8,615 nucleotides of DNA from an uncultured Prevotella sp. (lineage in GTDB: Bacteria; Bacteroidota; Bacteroidia; Bacteroidales; Bacteroidaceae). The notes under the pieces were generated by a model. It ran no database searches. It saw only the letters and a program-made list of their open reading frames with translations, and was not told where the DNA came from. Position 1 is the stretch's first letter. Every line of letters begins with the position of its first letter. Location: contig CAKQFW010000082.1 in NCBI GenBank assembly GCA_934230965.1, positions 1-8,615 of the forward strand, in the 5' to 3' direction. This document shows positions 1 to 5,255 of the stretch, one piece after another. A program made the translations under genes and the position numbers.

Positions 1-3
1 AAA

Positions 4-42
4 GGTAATACTTTTTTTTGGTAATACCTTTGATTATCAAAG
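4..42. repeat. Short direct repeat and adjacent 7-bp dyad at the window edge
   Basis: The word GGTAATAC occurs at 4-11 and again at 20-27, separated by a run of T. It is followed at once by a perfect dyad, CTTTGAT (28-34), one base, then ATCAAAG (36-42). No coding sequence fits. The block opens a 240-bp stretch in which different short words are each repeated at 16-22 bp steps. It may continue beyond the left edge of the window. Confidence 0.6.
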
Positions 43-67
43 AGAAAAGTAATGCGTCGGCCCTGGT

Positions 68-148
68 ATCGACCGTTATGAACACGTGGAACGGTCGATG
101 CGCGTGTTCATATCGACCGTTACGAGCATGGAGAACGACCGTTACGAG
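68..148. repeat. 22-bp repeat block with direct and inverted copies of CGACCGTT
   Basis: CGACCGTT occurs on this strand at 70-77, 114-121 and 136-143, steps of 44 and 22 bp. CGACCGTTACGAG is perfect at 114-126 and 136-148. The inverted form AACGGTCGAT lies at 90-99, opposite ATCGACCGTT at 68-77. A second inverted pair interleaves with it: ATGAACACG (78-86) and CGTGTTCAT (103-111). The order A-B-A'-B' means the two stems cross, so a transcript could form a pseudoknot and the DNA could form only one stem at a time. No gene is recognised here. Confidence 0.7.
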
Positions 149-149
149 A

Positions 150-182
150 CAATTTTTCGGCTCTTTTGCCCAATTTTTCGGC
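150..182. repeat. 12-bp direct repeat, 21-bp step
   Basis: CAATTTTTCGGC is present at 150-161 and again at 171-182. It directly follows the 22-bp block with a different repeated word and nearly the same step. Function is unknown. Confidence 0.7.
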
Positions 183-201
183 CCATATCAGAAAAACAAT
201 C

Positions 202-240
202 GCTTGGTATCAGATAATTATTTGCTTGGTATCAGATAAT
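202..240. repeat. 17-bp direct repeat, 22-bp step
   Basis: GCTTGGTATCAGATAAT is perfect at 202-218 and 224-240. The step of 22 bp equals that of the repeats at 114-148, although the words are unrelated. The function is unknown; it may be part of an intergenic repeat mosaic typical of this genome. Confidence 0.75.
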
Positions 241-325
241 AATCTGCATGGTTAATAGAACAGTAAACCTTACGAAAGATTGTGTGACCAGTGTTTTATT
301 TTTATCTAAATGGATGCGCCCTCCA

Positions 326-447
326 AGTAGGACGGTGGTCTCCGCGCCCCGTCCTCCAGCACCCAGCACTTCTAAATAGATAACCTCACATATTTATTGC
401 CCATTTCTAATTTCGGGAGGACGGGGCCCAGAGACCACCGTCCTACT
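326..447. repeat. Inverted pair of 32-bp GTAG-footed palindromes (REP/BIME-like)
   Basis: The 32-bp segment 326-357 matches the reverse complement of 416-447 at 30 of 32 positions, with 58 bp between. Each arm is also a hairpin: AGGACGG 329-335 with CCGTCCT 349-355, and AGGACGG 418-424 with CCGTCCT 438-444. The outer foot of each hairpin carries GTAG (327-330 on +, 446-443 on -), and GGAG lies at the inner foot. A GTAG/GGAG tetranucleotide beside an imperfect palindrome, in inverted pairs, is the recognised layout of REP/BIME sequences mobilised by RAYT transposases. No RAYT gene is in the window. A MITE-like element or a strong RNA structure remains possible. Confidence 0.7.
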
Positions 448-468
448 AGGATAATTTATGAGTTAATT

Positions 469-477
469 TGTGGATAA
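469..477 (-). promoter_or_regulatory. Isolated consensus DnaA box
   Basis: TGTGGATAA at 469-477 is the reverse complement of the DnaA box TTATCCACA, 9 of 9. It stands alone, about 6 kb from the large array. A single 9-mer can occur by chance in AT-rich DNA, so functional relevance is uncertain. Confidence 0.35.
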
Positions 478-503
478 TTCATGATAATTCGTGTTCAAGA
501 AAA

Positions 504-520
504 CGCGCGAAGCGCGAAAT
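504..520. other. Tight CGCGC/GCGCG hairpin
   Basis: CGCGC (504-508) and GCGCG (512-516) enclose a three-base loop. Read on the minus strand the hairpin is followed by TTTTC, so it could be a weak minus-strand terminator, but no minus-strand gene ends here. Between this site and the next hairpin (517-566) nothing else is recognised. Confidence 0.35.
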
Positions 521-566
521 AGATTGTTAAAAACACAACAATATTATCTGAAACATAAAATGTAAC

Positions 567-647
567 AACATGGCATAATAAAAGGACAACAAAAACAACA
601 TCTTTCACCATTGTGTAAGAAAAGCATGTTGTTATTGTTGTCCTTTT
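567..647. repeat. Long hairpin repeat, copy 1 (upstream of the Rpn-type gene)
   Basis: Arms 580-601 and 626-647 pair at 21 of 22 positions around a 24-nt loop. The 23 bp at 567-589 are identical to 1930-1952 in copy 2 downstream of the gene, and the loops are also similar (both contain ATTGT followed by GAAAA). The arms start with A-tracts and end with T-tracts, as in bidirectional terminators, but no gene ends just upstream of this copy within the window. It may mark the boundary of a mobile unit carrying the nuclease gene. Confidence 0.7.
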
Positions 648-779
648 GTTGTTATTTTATTGTTGCCGTTGGGGTATAAAAAACAAGAGAAGAAGAATTG
701 AACATCTAATAGATAAATCTGCTACAAGGAAAAATATGAAGAAAATATGCTTGTTGCTAAATAAAAAACAATAAAAAGA

Positions 780-809
780 TTGGCGTTCAAACGTTTTTGC
801 GTAAATTTG
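780..809 (+). promoter_or_regulatory. Bacteroidota-type sigma-70 promoter of the Rpn-type gene
   Basis: TTG at 780-782 and TAAATTTG at 802-809 are separated by 19 bp, an exact fit to the Bacteroidota -33 TTG and -7 TAnnTTTG consensus. Transcription would begin near 815, giving a leader of about 34 nt. An AAAGGA stretch (834-839) lies 9 nt before the ATG at 849 and can act as a ribosome binding site. This supports the start chosen for the gene. Confidence 0.75.
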
Positions 810-848
810 TAACAGACAAACATTTAAATCAAGAAAGGATATTTCAAA

Positions 849-1790
849 ATGGACAACTATATACGATTTGACTGGGCCATGAAACGCCTTCTGCGCAACA
901 AGGCCAACTATGCTGTGATTGAGGGACTGCTCGAATCGCTGTTAGGACGAAAATACACCATTGAGAGATTTCTCGAAAGCGAGTCGAACCAAGAAACAGA
1001 GGAAGACAAGTTTAACCGTGTTGACATACTTGCTGAAAGCGACAAGGGAGAGTTAACGATCATTGAGATACAGAATAACCGCGAACTGACTTATTTTCAC
1101 CGAATGTTATATGGTGTGTCGAAGGCCATAACCGATTATATTGATCTCGGCAACGACTATGACAAAGTAAGAAAGGTTTACAGTATCAATATTGTTTATT
1201 TCGAACTCGGACAAGGCAAAGACTATGTGTATCACGGTAAAACATTTTTCCGCGGTTTGCATGATAAGTCAGATATTCTGAAACTCTCAGTGCGTCAAAA
1301 CCAGAAATTCTTCGGGTTTGGATTGGCTGATGGCGAAAACGTGCTTGAACGTAAAGAAGCTGGCGACCTCTTTCCTGAGTATTATATCTTGAGAGTGAAC
1401 GATTTTGACAGAGTGGCTACTACCCCGCTTGATCAATGGATTGAGTTCTTAAAAACAGGATCAATAGCTCCCGATGCTACAGCACCAGGACTCAGTCAGG
1501 CACGCGAGTGTCTGAGAATAGATACCCTAAGCTCTGCTGAGAAAAACGATTATGTACGGCACATGGAGGCGATTAGATATCAACGTAGCGTGTTAGATAC
1601 AAGCCGAGACGAAGGATTTGCTGAAGGAAGAGCTGAAGGAAGGGCTGAAGGAAGAGCTGAAGGTATCGATGAGGGTAAAAAAGAAGAGAAAATTGCTATC
1701 GCAAAAAAAATGATTTCCTTAGATCTCCCGACATCACAGATTATGCAGATTACTGGTTTGACGGAAAAGGAAGTAAACAATCTTACATAA
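849..1790 (+). CDS. Rpn family PD-(D/E)XK nuclease / putative transposase
   Basis: The 313-residue protein belongs to the Rpn (recombination-promoting nuclease, PD-(D/E)XK transposase-like) group common in Bacteroidota. The start MDNYIRFDWAMKRLLRNKAN, the segment RVDILAES and the core IIEIQ are family hallmarks. The nuclease residues are D59 and E73-x-Q75, with Q in place of the usual Lys, as is normal in this family. Residues 80-200 form the rest of the nuclease domain. Residues 256-272 are an EGRA repeat, and 285-311 look like a small helix-turn-helix (ITGLTEKEVNNL). Known members are Mg-dependent DNA endonucleases in vitro, and some have been linked to recombination or phage defence. Length and key residues look intact. 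It has its own promoter and is bracketed by two hairpin repeats. The substrate is not readable from sequence. Confidence 0.9.
   Translation: MDNYIRFDWAMKRLLRNKANYAVIEGLLESLLGRKYTIERFLESESNQETEEDKFNRVDILAESDKGELTIIEIQNNRELTYFHRMLYGVSKAITDYIDLGNDYDKVRKVYSINIVYFELGQGKDYVYHGKTFFRGLHDKSDILKLSVRQNQKFFGFGLADGENVLERKEAGDLFPEYYILRVNDFDRVATTPLDQWIEFLKTGSIAPDATAPGLSQARECLRIDTLSSAEKNDYVRHMEAIRYQRSVLDTSRDEGFAEGRAEGRAEGRAEGIDEGKKEEKIAIAKKMISLDLPTSQIMQITGLTEKEVNNLT
1620..1662 (+). repeat. 12-bp in-gene tandem repeat encoding EGRA
   Basis: GCTGAAGGAAGA/G is repeated at 1620, 1632 and 1644, with a partial fourth copy at 1656. It encodes A-E-G-R units between the nuclease domain and the C-terminal helix-turn-helix. 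As 12 is a multiple of three, copy-number change would alter linker length without a frameshift. Confidence 0.85.
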
Positions 1791-1929
1791 AACAAAGAAG
1801 AAATTATGTAAGCATACCCTAATAACACAACACAGAAAGAACAACAAGTGTCTGAACCTGTAAAGAGTGAGCCTTTAGGCCAACCACAGTCTGTCAACAC
1901 CAATAGGGTATTAAAACTGAAAACGTGAT
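1791..1929. other. Intergenic segment downstream of the Rpn-type gene
   Basis: No convincing gene. An 8-bp inverted repeat, ATACCCTA (1814-1821) and TAGGGTAT (1904-1911), spans 82 bp. A plus-strand frame stays open from 1812 to the TGA at 1926-1928 (38 codons) directly after an ATG-TAA, so it has no usable start. It could be a decayed coding remnant or chance. Confidence 0.4.
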
Positions 1930-2012
1930 AACATGGCATAATAAAAGGACAATAAGAACAATGGCTTTTGCAATTGTATATGAAAACCTTGTTGCTCTTA
2001 TTGTCCTTTTAT
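1930..2012. repeat. Long hairpin repeat, copy 2; likely bidirectional terminator
   Basis: Arms 1941-1961 and 1992-2012 pair at 20 of 21 positions around a 30-nt loop. The first 23 bp are identical to copy 1 (567-589). Within the stem, the seventh base pair from the shared GGACAA side is C-G in copy 1 and T-A in copy 2, a compensatory change, and an A-A mismatch in copy 1 is G-C in copy 2. The hairpin sits between the convergent Rpn-type gene and the epimerase gene, with A- and T-tracts at its ends, so it can plausibly terminate transcription from both sides. Confidence 0.7.
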
Positions 2013-2104
2013 AGTTTAACGTCGTTGTTTCGTTATAGGGCTTAGGTGTTGTTGCACACCATTCTTTGGCATACAGCCATCAAACCTTACAACAAAAAGT
2101 GCGT

Positions 2105-3268
2105 TTACAGCTTTACAATGCCGATGCCGGGGCGGTCGGGTAGGGTGATTTTGCCATCTACCACGGTCATGCCTTTGAAGCGGTCGTTAGAGATGAGCAA
2201 GTTGCCATCAAGGTCGGCAAAGTCGACCAGCGGTGAGAACTGTGCGGCGGCGCTCACGGCACACGATGTCTCGGTCATGCAGCCCACCATCACGCGCATG
2301 CCACGTGCATGAGCATAGTTGAGCATCTTCCACGCTTCGCGCATACCCGTACACTTCATCAGCTTGATGTTGATGCCTGTGAAGGCGCCCTCAATGGCCT
2401 TGATGTCTTTTAAGCGCTGTATCGACTCGTCGGCAAAGGTGGGCAGCGGGCTGCCTTGCGTGAGCCATGCAATGTCGTCAATCTGCTCTTTCGGCATGGG
2501 TTGCTCTACCATCACTACGCCTTTTTCTTTCAGCCAATAAATCTCGTCGAGTGCCTGTCGGCGGTCTTTCCAGCCTTGGTTTACGTCAACGGCAATTGGT
2601 AGGTCGGTAACGCTGCGTATGGTTTCAATCATCTCATGGTCGTTTTCGCGACCCAGTTTTACCTTCAATATCTTAAACTTATTGGCACACTCTAACGTCT
2701 TCTGCTTCACTACCTCGGCGGTGTCGATGCCGATGGTGAAGGTGGTGTTAGGTGCCTTGGCAGGGTCGAGACCCCAAATGCGATACCAGGGCTGGCCCAT
2801 GAGCTTGCCCACAAGGTCGTGCAAGGCGATGTCGACAGCGGCTTTGGCTGCATTGTCGCCAGGCGAGAGGCTGTCGATATAGTTGAGGATGTCGTCCATC
2901 ATGAAGGGATCCTTAAACTGGCTCAGGTCTACCTTTTGCAGAAAGGTGGTAACGCTCTGCACCGATTGCCCCAGATAGGGCGGCATGCTGGCTTCGCCAT
3001 AGCCTGTAACGCCCTCATATTCAATTTCTACCTGTACATCGGGCGTGGTGGTGCGGGTGTAGGTGGCTACGGTGAAGGTGTGGGCCAACTTCAGCTCGTA
3101 GGGGAAGAACTTTAGCGTCATCTTGCCGCCTTTGCCCTTACGGTTTATGTTTACTTTCTTGGATGCTACACTTGCCAAGCCTGTCATGGCGTCGGCGTTG
3201 CTAATGGCGAGCGCTGAACCAGCTGTGGCCAGTGCTGCGCGTTTAAGAAAATCTCTTCTTGAAACCAT
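2105..3268 (-). CDS. Tat-signal dipeptide epimerase (enolase superfamily, L-Ala-D/L-Glu epimerase-like)
   Basis: The 387-residue protein is predicted to epimerise L-Ala-D-Glu to L-Ala-L-Glu during murein peptide salvage. Residues 1-28 form a twin-arginine signal (SRRDFLK, hydrophobic stretch, ending around ADA), so export is expected. The enolase capping domain runs from about 50 to 170 and the barrel follows. Visible active-site residues are K202 and K204 (KVK), metal ligands D228, E255 and D280, and the opposing catalytic Lys K302 (NIKLMK). D352 and D354 (DLDGN) match the Asp pair that binds the substrate amino group in characterised AE epimerases. It lies 106 bp downstream of the NlpC/P60 gene, with no promoter motif in the gap, so cotranscription is likely. 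Exact dipeptide preference is inferred. The family assignment is firm. Confidence 0.88.
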   Translation of the reverse strand: MVSRRDFLKRAALATAGSALAISNADAMTGLASVASKKVNINRKGKGGKMTLKFFPYELKLAHTFTVATYTRTTTPDVQVEIEYEGVTGYGEASMPPYLGQSVQSVTTFLQKVDLSQFKDPFMMDDILNYIDSLSPGDNAAKAAVDIALHDLVGKLMGQPWYRIWGLDPAKAPNTTFTIGIDTAEVVKQKTLECANKFKILKVKLGRENDHEMIETIRSVTDLPIAVDVNQGWKDRRQALDEIYWLKEKGVVMVEQPMPKEQIDDIAWLTQGSPLPTFADESIQRLKDIKAIEGAFTGINIKLMKCTGMREAWKMLNYAHARGMRVMVGCMTETSCAVSAAAQFSPLVDFADLDGNLLISNDRFKGMTVVDGKITLPDRPGIGIVKL

Positions 3269-3374
3269 AATATGCTGTTTTGTCTTGTCTTACGTTATGT
3301 TTTAAATAATCTGTTTTTCTCTCTTGTTACACCTTATTATATATACGTGTGGTGGGAGCAGGGGTGAGGCCTTG

Positions 3375-4376
3375 CTATTTGAAATTATAGTAGGCGTTGT
3401 TGACCGATGTGTTTACCTCGGGTATCTTGTTAATGAGGGGTAAGATGCGCTGCGCCCACAACAGGCGGTTCAGGTCGTACTCGTCATACTCGGGGTCGGC
3501 AGGGTTGAAGCTGCTTACGTGCACCCATGCCAGCGAGTGGATAAACTTTTGGTTGCCGATATAGATGCCTACGTGCGACACGTGGGCGGGCTTGTCGTCG
3601 GTAGCCTTGCGGCCAAAGAAAACGAGGTCGCCAGGGATGAGGTTTGAAAAGTCGGGGGCAATGTCAATGCGCTCGCCCACCTTGGCTTGCTGTGAGGCGT
3701 TGCGCGGTAGGGTGATGTCGTGCATCAGCAGGGTGGTGCGCACCAGTCCGCTGCAGTCCATAGCCTTGGTGCTGGTGCCTCCCCACGAGTAGGGTGCACC
3801 GTTCATGGTCATGGCGGTGGCAATAATGCTTTGTGCATTTTGTTTTACGCTCTGCTGCCACTGTTCAAGCGGCATGGCGATGGCGGTGGGAAGGTAGCCC
3901 TTTCGGCCATCGGGATATTCAACATGATAAAATTTTTTGTTCTTGCCAAGGAGCTTTAGGCGGTTGGCAGCCACTACATCGCTTACATGTTGCGACTTCA
4001 GGTCGGGCTTTTCATACACGTAACCGTTGAGGGCGGTAACTATTACTTGCGGTGCGCTGTTCCAAGCCTTCATCTCGGCGTCGGTCATCTTCTTTACCGA
4101 TGTATTCAGTACATAGCCTTTGTCGTTGTCGGGTGTTTGCACATGCAGCCAGCGATCGTTCTTTACCACGCGCATGGGCATGCCTAACAGGGCTTGTGTT
4201 TCCATTTCCTTATCATAGTCGCCACCTAAGCGTAGGTTGGTTACCGATACTACAGGCACGGCCCATGTGGCGGTGTCGGCTTGCTCTTGTGCTGTGGCAT
4301 TGGTGGCAATGCCAGACAGTAACATCAGCGCTGCGATAGTAAGGTGGTTACATTTGTTTGAAAAAAATCTCTTCAT
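3375..4376 (-). CDS. SH3b + NlpC/P60 (C40) peptidase, YkfC-like gamma-D-Glu-diamino acid endopeptidase
   Basis: The 333-residue secreted cysteine peptidase is predicted to cut the gamma-D-Glu-diamino acid bond in free murein stem peptides. Residues 1-29 are a signal peptide (MKRFFSNK, hydrophobic core, ATAQ). Two SH3b-like regions follow at about 38-95 and 108-165. The NlpC/P60 domain spans about 180-312 with C208 (DCSG), H268 (SHVGIYIG) and H280 as the probable catalytic triad, plus the PYSWGG motif before the Cys. The architecture and length match YkfC, which in Bacillus is encoded beside the epimerase YkfB. The same pairing occurs here, with the epimerase gene next downstream. A good GGAGGG ribosome site 8 nt upstream supports the start. 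A broader role as a cell-wall hydrolase cannot be excluded. Confidence 0.9.
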   Translation of the reverse strand: MKRFFSNKCNHLTIAALMLLSGIATNATAQEQADTATWAVPVVSVTNLRLGGDYDKEMETQALLGMPMRVVKNDRWLHVQTPDNDKGYVLNTSVKKMTDAEMKAWNSAPQVIVTALNGYVYEKPDLKSQHVSDVVAANRLKLLGKNKKFYHVEYPDGRKGYLPTAIAMPLEQWQQSVKQNAQSIIATAMTMNGAPYSWGGTSTKAMDCSGLVRTTLLMHDITLPRNASQQAKVGERIDIAPDFSNLIPGDLVFFGRKATDDKPAHVSHVGIYIGNQKFIHSLAWVHVSSFNPADPEYDEYDLNRLLWAQRILPLINKIPEVNTSVNNAYYNFK

Positions 4377-4384
4377 CAGTGTTT

Positions 4385-4390
4385 CCCTCC
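4385..4390 (-). promoter_or_regulatory. Strong Shine-Dalgarno site of the NlpC/P60 gene
   Basis: On the minus strand GGAGGG lies 8 nt before the ATG at 4376. Such a strong site is uncommon in Bacteroidota, where initiation often uses A-rich leaders, and suggests efficient translation. Confidence 0.7.
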
Positions 4391-4423
4391 AATTATTCTA
4401 TATGATATCTATAATTTTTTTTG

Positions 4424-4487
4424 CTATTTGTGCAATTGTGCTTCGCTGTTTATTCAATTCTTATAAACTATTCGCATAATTGTGCTA
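4424..4487. repeat. Imperfect 20-bp direct repeat in the leader of the NlpC/P60 gene
   Basis: The 20-bp words at 4424-4443 and 4468-4487 match at 15 of 20 positions, both containing CTATT and AATTGTGCT, with a 44-bp step. They lie between the putative promoter and the ribosome site. They could be paired operator half-sites or chance AT-rich similarity. Confidence 0.35.
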
Positions 4488-4496
4488 AGCTCTTTG

Positions 4497-4504
4497 CAAA
4501 TATA
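4497..4504 (-). promoter_or_regulatory. Putative -7 element for the murein salvage operon
   Basis: The minus strand reads TATATTTG at 4504-4497, fitting the TAnnTTTG consensus. No TTG is found at the expected -33 distance, so the promoter would be weak or activator-dependent. The leader would be about 115 nt. Confidence 0.45.
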
Positions 4505-4869
4505 TACATTATTTTTTAGAATGATGCATTTTGTATTTTAAAAAGCGTGAAAAGCTTACATCTTGCTCCTTGTTATTGATAATTTAATACATTTTCATAC
4601 ATTTTGCGTGTTGTGATGTGGAAAATACTAACTATGTGTGATGGCAAAGGTGTGGTTGTAGAACAACAACCCGGTGGTTACAATATTGGGTTGAGCTGAC
4701 TGTTTGGGGGCACAATCGTTTGATGGAAGACCTACTGTTTTTGGTAGTTTCTTGCCTGTGACATTTGATAATAAATGAAAAAATATGGCCGTTTGAGCAT
4801 GGATTTTGCCAAATAAACGCTATCAAAATGCAAAATAAATAAAAAATCGACATTTAAGCACCAAAAAAC
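4505..4869. other. Intergenic stretch between divergent transcription units, no gene recognised
   Basis: AT-rich DNA without a credible gene on either strand. Open frames here are short and lack start signals or family features. Small hairpins such as GTTGT/ACAAC around 4655-4670 are visible but not distinctive. Regulatory sites for the divergent units may lie here, but none can be named. Confidence 0.5.
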
Positions 4870-4900
4870 TTGCGCGGTTTCATTCTCTTTATTATCTTTG
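4870..4900 (+). promoter_or_regulatory. Bacteroidota-type promoter of a structured RNA
   Basis: TTG at 4870-4872 and TATCTTTG at 4893-4900 are 20 bp apart, a full match to the -33/-7 consensus. A transcript would start near 4907. The next plausible start codon lies over 340 nt away, beyond a terminator, so the immediate product appears to be non-coding. Confidence 0.75.
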
Positions 4901-4906
4901 CAACAG

Positions 4907-5124
4907 TTAAGATAAGGACGAAAGATTAAGGTTCTGCATTTTGACGATGCCTCGCGGTGTAGGCAGTTTCGAAAGAATATATTCGGAATGATAAATCATC
5001 GCAACACGGCCGCATAACGATGCTGGCCGATACTGAAACAAGACAAAGTTTTTTATTCTTCATTAATTGGTATACTATTGAACACAGTGAGCTTCCTTAT
5101 GCGTGAGCACGGGGAAGTTTTTTT
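4907..5124 (+). ncRNA. Candidate structured small RNA of about 217 nt
   Basis: The segment lies between a consensus promoter and an intrinsic terminator and holds no credible open frame. Stems seen in order are 4948-4952 with 4961-4965 (TGCCT/AGGCA), 4967-4973 with 4982-4988 (seven pairs including one G-U), and 5007-5015 with 5020-5029 (nine pairs, one bulged T, loop AACG). Long-range pairing is possible between ATAAGG (4912-4917) and CCTTAT (5095-5100) and between GTTC (4931-4934) and GAAC (5080-5083). This would bring the ends together, as in a 6S-like rod, and would compete with the terminator stem. Size and layout suit a 6S RNA or an unclassified sRNA, and a leader attenuator for the following gene is an alternative. 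No named family is recognised with confidence. Confidence 0.6.
5092..5124 (+). terminator. Intrinsic terminator of the candidate small RNA
   Basis: CTTCC (5092-5096) pairs with GGAAG (5113-5117), with an inner TGC/GCA stem, and is followed directly by seven T (5118-5124). The stem is short with an internal loop, but the T-run is strong. Confidence 0.65.
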
Positions 5125-5224
5125 ATGCCTTTATTTGGCCCGCTTTGCCTCTGCTTCATTTTCTATCTGCAAAACTTCTGCACGAAATTATGTTAATATA
5201 TGCAGATGCCTCGTTTTTTTTCGT

Positions 5225-5232
5225 TACTTTTG
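5225..5232 (+). promoter_or_regulatory. Putative -7 element of the rhamnosidase-like gene
   Basis: TACTTTTG matches TAnnTTTG and lies 24 nt before the first ATG at 5256. The -33 region lacks a clear TTG. Transcription would start near 5239, leaving a short leader. Confidence 0.5.
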
Positions 5233-5255
5233 CAAACAGAAAACTACCGTAGACA

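Noticed and set aside
18..239. Plus-strand 73-codon frame
   Set aside because: It lies entirely within short direct and inverted repeats, and its composition follows the repeats rather than any protein family.
1812..1928. 38-codon open frame after an ATG-TAA, with a Q/P/E/S-rich translation
   Set aside because: It has no start codon and is short. A decayed gene remnant is possible, but the evidence is too thin to annotate.
1580..1939. Minus-strand 119-codon frame
   Set aside because: It is antisense to the end of the Rpn-type gene, and its SALPSALPSALPS segment is the reverse of the in-gene EGRA repeat.
4632..4853. Minus-strand 73-codon frame between the NlpC/P60 gene and the small RNA
   Set aside because: No ribosome site, no recognisable domain, and odd composition. 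The other frames in this stretch lack start codons.
4907..5124. Named riboswitch, RNase P, tmRNA or SRP RNA
   Set aside because: None of the conserved core words I know for TPP, cobalamin, RNase P, tmRNA or SRP RNA were found, so only a generic structured RNA is called.
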